A stretch of 36,749 nt of DNA from assembly GCF_002860205.1 (NCBI RefSeq), contig NZ_PGVB01000028.1, forward strand, positions 1 to 36,749, written 5' to 3'. This DNA is from Bacillus sp. T33-2. Its GTDB lineage: Bacteria > Bacillota > Bacilli > Bacillales > Cytobacillaceae. Positions 28,685 to 36,749 of this stretch are shown piece by piece. A model generated the notes under the pieces. The model was not told the DNA's origin and did not search any database. It was given only the letters and a program-made list of their open reading frames with translations. Position 1 is the stretch's first letter, and each line of letters opens with the position of its first letter. The position numbers and the translations under genes are program-made.

Positions 28685-29170
28685 ATGATGAATCGTGTCA
28701 TTCTTGTCGGTCGTTTGACAAAGGATCCTGAGTTGCGCTATACACCAAACGGAGTTCCGGTAGCCTCTTTTACTCTTGCTGTGAACCGAACGTTTACAAA
28801 TCAGCAGGGTGAACGGGAAGCGGACTTTATTAACTGTGTTGTTTGGCGTCGTCCTGCTGAAAACGTGGCAAACTTTTTGAAAAAGGGAAGCCTTGCCGGT
28901 GTTGATGGACGCATACAGACCCGCAGCTATGAAGGACAGGACGGTAAACGTGTTTATGTCACTGAAGTGATGGCAGAAAGTGTTCAGTTCCTTGAGCCTA
29001 AAGGCCAGACTTCTGACAGAGGGAATAGTTATTCTTCCCGTCCAAATGACCAGGATTTCCCGTTTGGAAATCAGAATCAACGCCAAAACAGTGGTAATAC
29101 ACGGGTTGATGAGGATCCATTTGCAGGTGGCGGACAAATCGACATCTCTGATGATGATCTTCCATTCTAA
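28685..29170 (+). CDS. ssb: single-stranded DNA-binding protein
   Basis: SSB (SsbA type), about 161 residues. The OB-fold domain (about 1-105) begins [23 protein letters not shown] and contains [25 protein letters not shown] flexible Gln, Asn and Ser-rich linker follows. The protein ends in the acidic tip DISDDDLPF that binds replication and repair partners. The ATG at 28685 lies 9 nt after AGGAG; the next codon is also ATG. It is co-transcribed with rpsF and rpsR as in B. subtilis. Confidence 0.97.
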   Translation: MMNRVILVGRLTKDPELRYTPNGVPVASFTLAVNRTFTNQQGEREADFINCVVWRRPAENVANFLKKGSLAGVDGRIQTRSYEGQDGKRVYVTEVMAESVQFLEPKGQTSDRGNSYSSRPNDQDFPFGNQNQRQNSGNTRVDEDPFAGGGQIDISDDDLPF

Positions 29171-29193
29171 TGAATACAATTAAGGTCGTTTAA

Positions 29194-29466
<273 letters not shown>

Positions 29467-29479
29467 TTGAAGTGACCGA

Positions 29480-29504
29480 GGCAGCGGAATTCCGCTGCCT
29501 TTTG
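29480..29504 (+). terminator. intrinsic terminator of rpsF-ssb-rpsR
   Basis: GGCAGCGGAATTCCGCTGCC is a perfect 20-nt inverted repeat followed by TTTTGTG. Confidence 0.88.
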
Positions 29505-29541
29505 TGTTAGGTGACAATTAGTAAAAGCATAAACAGCAAGG

Positions 29542-29571
29542 TTGAATGTCCTGCATAAACTGGCGTAAAAT
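29542..29571 (+). promoter_or_regulatory. putative promoter of yybS-gdpP-rplI
   Basis: TTGAAT (29542-29547), an 18-nt spacer and TAAAAT (29566-29571), 36 nt before yybS. No terminator is seen until after rplI, so it probably drives three genes. Confidence 0.6.
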
Positions 29572-29607
29572 AGTTTTTATGGGATTTGAATTCTATAGAG
29601 GTGGAAT

Positions 29608-30546
29608 ATGAAAGAAATAAACAGATTGACAGAGGGAGCCGTGCTTTTAGCTGCATTCGCAGTTTTTTTATTAATTACGCTATATATCCCGGCTGTGGGC
29701 GTGGTCATGAATCTGTTCTTAAGTTTGCCGTTTATATTATATTCAGCGAAGTATGGCTGGAAGCCGACGGCTGTATTTACATTAGGGGCTTTATTGCTTT
29801 CGCTGGTTATCGGTTCTTTGTTAGCCATCCCGTTGACACTTGCTTTCGGTTTGACGGGCATAGTAATGGGTTCGACGATCAGAATCGGAAAAAGCAGGCT
29901 GCAAATCTACATTGCCGGTTCCCTTGCGTTTCTGGCTACCATGCTCATTCAATACGTTGTTGCAGTGGCTTTTTTTCAGTTCAATTTTATTGAACAAGTG
30001 ATGGACATGTTACAAGAATCGGTAGACCTTTCTATTAGTATGCTTGAAAATATTGGCCAGCCCGCGAACAAACGTGTTATCGCCGAGTTTCACAATACAT
30101 TGGAGCTATTCGAGACGATAATGCCGAGCATGTTTGTGTTAATCGCTTTTACCACTGTATTTTTGATCCAGCTTGTATCATTTCCAATATTAAATAGGCT
30201 GGGGATAAAAGTTGTTAAATGGAAACCATTACGGGAATGGACGCTGCCTAAAAGCATATTATGGTATTACTTAATTTCAATGGTCGCATCAATGTTCATC
30301 CAGCCTGCTGAAGGCACATATTGGTACGTGGCGCTGGCCAACCTGCTTTATGTTCTGCAGATTTTAATCATTTTACAGGGCATATCATTTCTTTTTTATG
30401 TCAGTTATATAAAAGGGTACTCAATGGCCATTCCTGTTACGGGGGTTATCCTCTCCCTTCTGATCCCGTTTATTCTTTATATTGTCAGGATATTAGGTAT
30501 AATTGATTTAGGTTTCGATTTAAGGAAGCGAATTGTGAAGAAGTAA
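29608..30546 (+). CDS. yybS: DUF2232 membrane protein YybS
   Basis: A 312-residue membrane protein with about eight hydrophobic segments, starting MKEINRLTEGAVLLAAFAVFLLITLYIP. It fits the YybS (DUF2232) family by sequence and by its place directly upstream of gdpP. The N-terminal half resembles small-molecule ECF-type membrane components in layout. The function is unknown. The ATG follows AGAGGTGGAAT. Confidence 0.88.
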   Translation: MKEINRLTEGAVLLAAFAVFLLITLYIPAVGVVMNLFLSLPFILYSAKYGWKPTAVFTLGALLLSLVIGSLLAIPLTLAFGLTGIVMGSTIRIGKSRLQIYIAGSLAFLATMLIQYVVAVAFFQFNFIEQVMDMLQESVDLSISMLENIGQPANKRVIAEFHNTLELFETIMPSMFVLIAFTTVFLIQLVSFPILNRLGIKVVKWKPLREWTLPKSILWYYLISMVASMFIQPAEGTYWYVALANLLYVLQILIILQGISFLFYVSYIKGYSMAIPVTGVILSLLIPFILYIVRILGIIDLGFDLRKRIVKK

Positions 30547-30577
30547 GCAGTTTTGTACTGCTGTGGGAGCTGAGCTA

Positions 30578-32551
30578 ATGCCATCATATATGGAAAAACG
30601 GCTTATTCGGTACCCGTTATACGGGTTAATGGCTGTAACACTGGTGCTTCTTGGTGTTCTCTCTTACTATAATTGGATAGCCGGAGCCATTGGCTTTTTG
30701 CTAACCGGTCTGCTGATTTTTATTATATTTCAGATGAGTTACCGAATCAGGAAAGAAACTGAACAGTATATTTCCACACTTTCTTACAGGGTGAAAAAGG
30801 TTGGCGAAGAAGCTTTAATGGAAATGCCAATCGGGATCATGCTGATAAATGATGATTACTATATTGAGTGGACCAATCCTTTTATTGCATCGTATTTTGA
30901 TGAAGAAACACTTGTAGGCAGGTCACTTTACGATGTGGCTGAATCATTGATCCCTGTGATTAAGCAGGAGGTCCATACGGAGATTATCAGCCTGCATAAC
31001 CGCAAATTCAGGGTGATTCATAAGCCGGAAGAGCGGCTTTTATATTTTTTTGATGTCACCGAACAGGCCGAAATTGAAAAAATGTACCGTGATGAAAGGA
31101 CCGTCATTTCTATTATTTATCTTGATAACTATGAGGAGTTGACACAGGGAATGGATGACCAGACACGGAGCAGCATGAACAGCCTTGTCACCTCCATTCT
31201 TAATAAATGGGCTACAAATAATGGAGTTTTTCTAAAAAGAATTTCTTCCGAACGGTTTATCGGAGTGTTTAATGAACATATTTTACAACTGCTCGAAAAG
31301 GGTAAGTTTTCAGTGCTTGATGAGGTAAGGGAAGCGACATCCAAACAAAATGTGCCACTCACTTTAAGCATCGGTGTTGGAACTGGTGTATCATCTCTTC
31401 CGGAGCTTGGAGCCCAGGCTCAATCCAGCCTTGATTTAGCATTAGGCCGTGGGGGAGACCAGGTGGCGATCAAGCAGCCCAATGGAAAGGTGAAATTTTA
31501 CGGGGGAAAGACCAATCCAGTAGAAAAACGGACAAGAGTCAGGGCACGGGTCATATCCCACGCACTAAAAGAATTGATTCTCGAAAGTGATAAAGTGCTG
31601 ATTATGGGACATAAAAGTCCGGACATGGATGCGGTAGGCTCGGCCATTGGAATTTTAAAAGTTGCCCAGATGAATGATCGCGATGGTTTTATTGTCTTCA
31701 AAAAGCAGGAGATTGAAACCGGTGTCCAGCGGCTCATGGATGAAATAAAGCAAAACGATGATTTATATTCAAGGTTTATCTCACCTGAGCAGGCCTATGA
31801 AATGGCAACGGAGGATACGCTCCTTGTCATAGTGGACACTCATAAACCATCACTTGTCATCGACGACCGTCTTTTAAACCGGACCGATAATGTGGTCGTG
31901 ATTGACCATCACCGCCGGGGAGAAGAATTTATCAAAAACCCTCTGCTTGTTTATATGGAGCCTTATGCTTCCTCGACAGCAGAGCTGATCACGGAATTGC
32001 TGGAATATCAGCCGAAAAACAGTAAAATACAGATGCTCGAGGCTACAGCTTTGCTTGCAGGGATAATTGTTGATACTAAAAGCTTTACCTTAAGGACTGG
32101 GTCACGGACGTTTGATGCGGCATCGTATTTGCGGAGCCATGGAGCGGATACCGTGCTTGTCCAGAAGTTCCTGAAGGAAGACGTAAATACTTTTTTAAAA
32201 CGTGCACGGTTGATCGAGAATGTTTCTTTTTACCATGACGGTATTGTGATTGCCAAGGGGAATGAAGAGGAAATTTATGATCAAGTTTTGATCGCCCAGG
32301 CAGCTGATACTTTATTAACGATGAATGGTGTAACTGCATCCTTTGTCATTTCAAAACGGTATGACAACCTGATCGGAATTAGCGCGCGTTCACTTGGTGA
32401 TGTCAATGTCCAGGTCATCATGGAGCATCTGGACGGTGGCGGACATTTAACAAATGCGGCAACACAGCTGCCGGATTTAACACAGGATGAAGCAGAAGCA
32501 AGGCTGAAAAATGCAATTGATGATTATTTACAAGGGGGAACGAAGGAATGA
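30578..32551 (+). CDS. gdpP: cyclic-di-AMP phosphodiesterase GdpP
   Basis: GdpP (YybT), 657 residues, a membrane-anchored enzyme that hydrolyses c-di-AMP to pApA. It has two N-terminal membrane helices (about 14-55), a PAS-type sensor domain with [23 protein letters not shown], and a degenerate GGDEF domain (SSERF in place of GGDEF, near 225). The catalytic DHH/DHHA1 domain has [13 protein letters not shown] (about 343), [13 protein letters not shown] (about 440) and GGGHLTNAA (about 620). All DHH metal ligands I can place are present. The ATG at 30578 ([13 protein letters not shown]) matches the B. subtilis start. A GTG 15 nt upstream is an alternative. It overlaps rplI by 4 bp. Confidence 0.96.
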   Translation: MPSYMEKRLIRYPLYGLMAVTLVLLGVLSYYNWIAGAIGFLLTGLLIFIIFQMSYRIRKETEQYISTLSYRVKKVGEEALMEMPIGIMLINDDYYIEWTNPFIASYFDEETLVGRSLYDVAESLIPVIKQEVHTEIISLHNRKFRVIHKPEERLLYFFDVTEQAEIEKMYRDERTVISIIYLDNYEELTQGMDDQTRSSMNSLVTSILNKWATNNGVFLKRISSERFIGVFNEHILQLLEKGKFSVLDEVREATSKQNVPLTLSIGVGTGVSSLPELGAQAQSSLDLALGRGGDQVAIKQPNGKVKFYGGKTNPVEKRTRVRARVISHALKELILESDKVLIMGHKSPDMDAVGSAIGILKVAQMNDRDGFIVFKKQEIETGVQRLMDEIKQNDDLYSRFISPEQAYEMATEDTLLVIVDTHKPSLVIDDRLLNRTDNVVVIDHHRRGEEFIKNPLLVYMEPYASSTAELITELLEYQPKNSKIQMLEATALLAGIIVDTKSFTLRTGSRTFDAASYLRSHGADTVLVQKFLKEDVNTFLKRARLIENVSFYHDGIVIAKGNEEEIYDQVLIAQAADTLLTMNGVTASFVISKRYDNLIGISARSLGDVNVQVIMEHLDGGGHLTNAATQLPDLTQDEAEARLKNAIDDYLQGGTKE

Positions 32552-32997
32552 AAGTCATTTTCCTAAAAGATGTAAAAGGTAAAGGCAAAAAAGGTGAAAT
32601 AAAGAATGTGGCTGATGGTTACGCCCATAACTTTCTTCTGAAGCAAGGGCTGGCAAAAGAAGCGACCCAGGCCAATATGAGTTCTTTAAATGCCCAGAAG
32701 AAAAAAGAGGAGAAGATGGCTGAAGAGGAACTTGAACAGGCTAAAAAACTGAAGGAAAGCCTGGAAAAAATAACGGTTGAGCTCTCTGCCAAATCAGGGG
32801 AAGGCGGCCGGCTTTTCGGTTCAATCACAAGCAAACAAATAGCGGAAGCACTGCAAAAATCACACAATCTTAAAATTGATAAAAGAAAAATTGAACTTCA
32901 TGACGCGATCCGTGCGCTCGGTTACACAAAAGTTCCAGTGAAACTCCACTCTGAAGTAACTGCTTCATTAAATGTCCATGTAAAAGAAGGAAACTAA
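32548..32997 (+). CDS. rplI: 50S ribosomal protein L9
   Basis: L9, 149 residues, matching the family length. It has an N-terminal rRNA-binding domain ([36 protein letters not shown]), a long exposed charged helix (about 45-75) and a C-terminal domain with [17 protein letters not shown]. The start overlaps the gdpP stop (ATGA), indicating translational coupling. A terminator follows. Confidence 0.97.
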   Translation: MKVIFLKDVKGKGKKGEIKNVADGYAHNFLLKQGLAKEATQANMSSLNAQKKKEEKMAEEELEQAKKLKESLEKITVELSAKSGEGGRLFGSITSKQIAEALQKSHNLKIDKRKIELHDAIRALGYTKVPVKLHSEVTASLNVHVKEGN

Positions 32998-33050
32998 TTT
33001 TTTGCAGTTCCAAAATATCAAACACATGATAAAATAGATGATAGTTACTA

Positions 33051-33084
33051 AAATGTGATCGGTATATGCTGATCACATTTTTTC
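33051..33084 (+). terminator. intrinsic terminator after rplI
   Basis: AAATGTGATC and GATCACATTT form a perfect 10-bp stem with a 10-nt loop, followed by T residues. It lies just before the dnaC ribosome-binding site, so dnaC would need its own upstream initiation or readthrough. Confidence 0.85.
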
Positions 33085-33106
33085 GGTGGCAAAAGGAGGT
33101 TTGTAA

Positions 33107-34459
33107 ATGAGCGATGTATTCGCAGACCGGCAGCAGCCGCAAAATATTGAAGCAGAACAAGCTGTGCTTGGTGCGATTTTTATGGAACCGTCCTCATTAA
33201 CCGTGGCCTCTGAAGTGCTGATTCCAGAGGATTTTTACCGCGCAGCCCATCAAAAGATCTTTAATGTCATGCTTAAACTGAATGACTTGGGAAAAGCGGT
33301 AGATTTAATCACCGTTACAGAGGAGCTCGCGGCTGCAAAGCTGCTTGAAGATACAGGCGGGGTCAGTTACTTAAGTGAATTGGCCGCATCTGTGCCAACA
33401 GCCGCCAATATAGAATATTATGCAAGAATAGTAGAAGAAAAGTCCCTGCTGCGCAGGCTGATCCGGACAGCATCCGGCATTGCCCAAGATGGTTATACAA
33501 GAGAAGACGAAGTAGAAGCCTTGCTCGGCGAAGCGGAAAAGAACATTATGGAGGTCGCTCAGCGAAAAAATGCCGGAGCCTTTCATAATATTAAAGATGT
33601 CCTTGTAAGGACATACGATAATATTGAGGAAATGCATAACCGCAAGGGCGATATAACAGGGCTTGAAACTGGATTTACCGAGTTGGACAGAATTACTGCA
33701 GGCTTCCAGCGTAACGATCTTATCATAGTCGGTGCCCGTCCGTCCGTCGGTAAAACGGCTTTTGCCTTGAACATTGCCCAAAACGTGGCTAAAAGAACAG
33801 GCGAAAACGTTGCTATTTTCAGTCTGGAAATGGGCGCAGAGCAGCTTGTCATGCGTATCCTTTGTGCGGAAGGCAATATTGACGCCCAAAGGCTTCGTAC
33901 TGGTTCCCTGACTGAAGAAGACTGGGGAAAACTGACGATGGCAATGGGTAGCCTGTCAAATGCAGGGATATTCATTGATGATACCCCAGGTGTACGCATC
34001 ACTGATATCCGGTCAAAATGCCGCCGTTTAAAGCAGGAGCATGGGCTTGGCATGATTCTGATTGACTATTTGCAGCTGATTCTTGGAAGCGGCCGGTCCG
34101 GAGAAAACCGCCAGCAGGAAGTATCCGAAATTTCCCGTTCCCTTAAGCAATTGGCCCGTGAATTGCAGGTTCCGGTTATTGCACTGTCTCAGCTTTCCCG
34201 TGGTGTGGAGCAGCGACAGGACAAGCGTCCGATGATGTCCGACATCCGAGAATCGGGAAGTATTGAGCAGGACGCCGATATTGTTGCCTTTTTATATCGT
34301 GATGATTACTACGATAAAGAAAGTGAAAATAAGAACATCATTGAAATTATTATCGCAAAACAACGTAATGGCCCGGTGGGCACTGTGCAGCTCGCTTTCG
34401 TGAAAGAATATAATAAGTTCGTTAACCTGGAAACACGTTATGATGCTCCAGGTGCGTAG
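33107..34459 (+). CDS. dnaC: replicative DNA helicase DnaC (DnaB family)
   Basis: The hexameric replicative helicase, 450 residues, called DnaC in B. subtilis and DnaB elsewhere. The N-terminal domain starts RQQPQNIEAEQAVLGAIFMEP. The RecA-like motor has Walker A GARPSVGKTAFAL (from about 209) and Walker B MILIDYLQLI (about 314). The conserved SRGVEQRQDKRPMMSDIRESGSIEQDAD follows with the arginine finger region. No intein is present. The ATG follows AAAAGGAGGT. It is separated from rplI and purA by terminators. Confidence 0.97.
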   Translation: MSDVFADRQQPQNIEAEQAVLGAIFMEPSSLTVASEVLIPEDFYRAAHQKIFNVMLKLNDLGKAVDLITVTEELAAAKLLEDTGGVSYLSELAASVPTAANIEYYARIVEEKSLLRRLIRTASGIAQDGYTREDEVEALLGEAEKNIMEVAQRKNAGAFHNIKDVLVRTYDNIEEMHNRKGDITGLETGFTELDRITAGFQRNDLIIVGARPSVGKTAFALNIAQNVAKRTGENVAIFSLEMGAEQLVMRILCAEGNIDAQRLRTGSLTEEDWGKLTMAMGSLSNAGIFIDDTPGVRITDIRSKCRRLKQEHGLGMILIDYLQLILGSGRSGENRQQEVSEISRSLKQLARELQVPVIALSQLSRGVEQRQDKRPMMSDIRESGSIEQDADIVAFLYRDDYYDKESENKNIIEIIIAKQRNGPVGTVQLAFVKEYNKFVNLETRYDAPGA

Positions 34460-34466
34460 AAGATTC

Positions 34467-34500
34467 AGGATTGGCCTTTTGTGAGGCTGATCCTTTTTTT
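34467..34500 (+). terminator. intrinsic terminator after dnaC
   Basis: AGGAT with ATCCT and an inner GCCT with AGGC make a stem broken by a 2x2 internal loop, followed by eight T residues. Confidence 0.82.
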
Positions 34501-34616
34501 GTTCAACAATCAGGGAATGTGGAAATTAACTGTTTTGGGTTAAAAAGAGATTTTTGAGAACAATTGGGAGATTATATTTATATGGACATTTAGTTTTATA
34601 AATGCAAAATAAAAAA

Positions 34617-34661
34617 TAATACGAACATAAAATTAAATCTATATTTCAATCGTTCGTGTTT
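34617..34661. promoter_or_regulatory. PurR-type operator (two inverted PurBoxes) at purA
   Basis: Two boxes with the CGAAC core lie in opposite orientation: TAATACGAACATA (34617-34629) and, on the minus strand, AAACACGAACGAT (34661-34649). B. subtilis PurR binds such inverted pairs upstream of purine genes, including purA, and is relieved by PRPP. The second box sits just upstream of the purA -35. The spacing, 19 nt between the 13-nt boxes, is a little wider than the value I recall. Confidence 0.8.
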
Positions 34662-34663
34662 TA

Positions 34664-34693
34664 TTGACTTTCATTGCCGATAACTGATAAACT
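34664..34693 (+). promoter_or_regulatory. promoter of purA
   Basis: TTGACT (34664-34669), an 18-nt spacer and TAAACT (34688-34693), 57 nt before the purA ATG. The operator pair abuts its upstream edge. The roughly 290-bp dnaC-purA gap holds otherwise only the dnaC terminator and A/T-rich sequence. Confidence 0.7.
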
Positions 34694-34705
34694 TTAAATG
34701 TTTGA

Positions 34706-36043
<1,338 letters not shown>

Positions 36044-36054
36044 TCTTGAAACAG

Positions 36055-36087
36055 AAGCTCCCATCACCGGGGGCTTTATTTTTTTCT
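36055..36087 (+). terminator. intrinsic terminator after purA
   Basis: AAGCTCCC and GGGGGCTT form an 8-bp stem (one T-G pair) with a 6-nt loop, followed by TATTTTTTT. Confidence 0.88.
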
Positions 36088-36127
36088 ATGAGATAAGTTC
36101 CCAAGGAGAAAAAGGAGTGAGTCGGCG

Positions 36128-36193
36128 GAAGGACTGTCCTTGAAGAGGAGTCTCAAGGATAAAATTAAGTCAGTAAGCAGGAGACGGTCCTTC
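36128..36193. repeat. inverted-repeat element between purA and the tRNA cluster
   Basis: GAAGGACTGTC (36128-36138) pairs with GACGGTCCTTC (36183-36193) over 11 bp with one T-G pair. Inside, CTTGA (36139-36143) pairs with TCAAG (36153-36157) as a second hairpin. There is no T-run and no coding frame. It may be a small structured RNA or a relic of a mobile element. The rest of the 297-bp gap holds the purA terminator and the tRNA promoter. Confidence 0.55.
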
Positions 36194-36258
36194 AAAATCC
36201 TTTAGGTCTTCTATTAAATCTTATAATTATTGAGTTTAATAATAACAGAGTAAAAAAG

Positions 36259-36286
36259 TTTTGAAAAAATATATACAACCTATAAT
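36259..36286 (+). promoter_or_regulatory. putative promoter of the tRNA cluster
   Basis: A consensus TATAAT (36281-36286) is preceded by TTTTGA (36259-36264) at 16 nt, or by TTGAAA (36261-36266) at 14 nt. It lies 55 nt upstream of the first tRNA-like sequence. Confidence 0.5.
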
Positions 36287-36340
36287 CTGTATGTTAATAT
36301 AAGAAAGTCGTCTTTGAACGGCAGTACAAAATAGCTTTAC

Positions 36341-36366
36341 GAGCCATTAGCTCAGTAGGTAGAGCA
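36341..36366 (+). pseudogene. tRNA-Lys 5'-half fragment (orphan)
   Basis: This 26-nt sequence matches the first 26 nt of the intact tRNA-Lys at 36496 with one change, an A for a C in the D-loop. It contains the 5' acceptor strand GAGCCAT and the whole D-arm GCTC...GAGC. After it the sequence switches to an unrelated hairpin, so there is no anticodon arm, T-arm or 3' acceptor strand. It cannot form a tRNA by itself. Confidence 0.85.
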
Positions 36367-36495
36367 AGTTGCTAGCTTCCCTGAAAAACTTCAGAGGCGA
36401 CTTGCGAGGAAAACCGTGAGGTTTTTCGAGCATCGTAGATGCGATAAGCAAACCTAGTTCGGTTAGCCAAACTTACGTATCATTACAAATAAAAC
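36364..36495 (+). mobile_element. structured element between direct repeats of the tRNA-Lys 5' half
   Basis: The 129 nt between the two 26-nt repeats (36367-36495) fold into consecutive hairpins. H1 is GCAAGTTGC (36364-36372) with GCGACTTGC (36397-36405), enclosing CTGAA/TTCAG. H2 is GAAAACC with GGTTTT around GTGA (about 36408-36427). H3 is GCATC with GATGC around GTA (36430-36442). H4 is AACC with GGTT (36451-36464), extended by GC/GC. H1 borrows the last bases of the tRNA D-arm. There is no open reading frame. A non-autonomous tRNA-targeting element is my inference; no transposase or recombinase is visible. Confidence 0.55.
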
Positions 36496-36571
36496 GAGCC
36501 ATTAGCTCAGTCGGTAGAGCATCTGACTTTTAATCAGAGGGTCGAAGGTTCGAGTCCTTCATGGCTCACCA
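36496..36571 (+). tRNA. trnK: tRNA-Lys (anticodon TTT)
   Basis: A complete 76-nt tRNA with the CCA end encoded. The acceptor stem is GAGCCAT with ATGGCTC, the D-arm is GCTC...GAGC, and the anticodon arm is TCTGA CTTTTAA TCAGA with anticodon TTT. The T-arm is GAAGG TTCGAGT CCTTC. The purA-then-Lys-Glu order resembles the tRNA group after purA in B. subtilis. Confidence 0.96.
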
Positions 36572-36588
36572 TTTTGTTTTTTTAGCAT

Positions 36589-36660
36589 GGCCCCTTGGTC
36601 AAGCGGTTAAGACACCGCCCTTTCACGGCGGTAACACGGGTTCGAATCCCGTAGGGGTCA
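36589..36660 (+). tRNA. trnE: tRNA-Glu (anticodon TTC)
   Basis: A complete 72-nt tRNA body. The acceptor stem is GGCCCCT with AGGGGTC, the anticodon arm is CCGCC CTTTCAC GGCGG with anticodon TTC, and the T-arm is ACGGG TTCGAAT CCCGT. Unlike the tRNA-Lys just before it, the CCA end is not encoded (TTTT follows), so it would be added by CCA nucleotidyltransferase. Confidence 0.95.
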
Positions 36661-36684
36661 TTTTCATCATACATAAAAAGTAGT

Positions 36685-36710
36685 GCCTCGGTAGCTCAGT
36701 CGGTAGAGCA
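36685..36710 (+). pseudogene. tRNA-Phe-like 5'-half fragment
   Basis: This reads GCCTCGGTAGCTCAGTCGG and continues TAGAGCA. As I recall it, that is the first 26 nt of Bacillus tRNA-Phe with one change at position 2. As in the Lys-like fragment, the sequence leaves the tRNA right after the D-arm and enters the same hairpin. The identity as Phe is tentative. Confidence 0.65.
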
Positions 36711-36749
36711 AGTTGCTTGCTTCATTGAAAAAACTTCAACGGCAACTTG
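36708..36749 (+). repeat. second copy of the tRNA-linked hairpin, cut by the window edge
   Basis: GCAAGTTGC (36708-36716) pairs with GCAACTTG (36742-36749), enclosing TTGAA/TTCAA. It aligns with the hairpin at 36364-36405, with the same loop features and a similar length. The remaining hairpins, if present, lie beyond the window. Confidence 0.75.

Noticed and set aside
30578-32551. GGDEF domain of GdpP as an active diguanylate cyclase
   Set aside because: The signature reads SSERF, which is the degenerate form typical of GdpP, so no cyclic-di-GMP synthesis is expected.
36341-36571. A tRNA-Lys interrupted by an intron (5' half, intervening sequence, 3' half)
   Set aside because: After the intervening segment the sequence restarts at position 1 of tRNA-Lys rather than continuing with the 3' half, and the break is after the D-arm rather than in the anticodon loop. 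A duplication around an insertion explains it better.

Overview
The window is the replication-origin region of a Bacillaceae chromosome (Bacillus in the broad sense, perhaps a Mesobacillus- or Cytobacillus-like genus; the genus is an inference). The gene order, the protein lengths, the DnaA-box and DnaA-trio arrangement and the 16-bp parS sites closely match what I recall of Bacillus subtilis. Ribosome-binding sites are strong AGGAGG-type, and several genes start with TTG or GTG.

Left arm (minus strand, reading leftwards from the origin): dnaA, dnaN, yaaA, recF, remB, gyrB, gyrA, a degenerate HD-GYP gene, then the first 54 nt of a 16S rRNA gene with tandem rrn promoters. The origin is bipartite. 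One DnaA-box array lies upstream of dnaA (about 10964-11253). A second lies between dnaA and dnaN with the DnaA-trio unwinding element (about 9340-9485). Right arm (plus strand): rpmH, rnpA, yidC/spoIIIJ, jag, mnmE, mnmG, rsmG, noc, soj, spo0J, a DUF554 membrane protein, yyaC (the only minus-strand gene on this arm), an MscS channel, yyzM, a molybdopterin oxidoreductase (yyaE-like), ychF, a PAP2 phosphatase, rpsF-ssb-rpsR, yybS, gdpP, rplI, dnaC and purA, followed by a tRNA cluster that runs off the right edge. Apart from yyaC, every gene is co-oriented with replication fork movement away from the origin.

The genes form a chromosome-maintenance block: initiation (dnaA, oriC), clamp and repair (dnaN, recF), topology (gyrAB), segregation and division control (soj, spo0J, noc, parS), the replicative helicase and SSB, plus tRNA modification (mnmE, mnmG), rRNA methylation, RNase P protein, membrane insertion and c-di-AMP turnover (gdpP). 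Regulatory sites include tandem rrn promoters, an rpsF leader that can hide its own ribosome-binding site, a PurR-type operator at purA, a DnaA-box cluster upstream of mnmE, and many intrinsic terminators.

Most of the coding content is conserved and ordinary. The part that looks least described is the tRNA cluster after purA. There, two different tRNA 5' halves (one Lys-like, one Phe-like) are each joined, right after the D-arm, to the same hairpin sequence. The first unit is followed by an intact tRNA-Lys that repeats the same 26-nt 5' half, so the element lies between direct repeats of the tRNA 5' half. The two hairpin copies differ by a compensatory base change. This could be a small structured element that enters tRNA genes at their 5' half and regenerates an intact gene. 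Other structured intergenic sequences lie before the tRNA cluster, upstream of mscS and between gyrB and gyrA.
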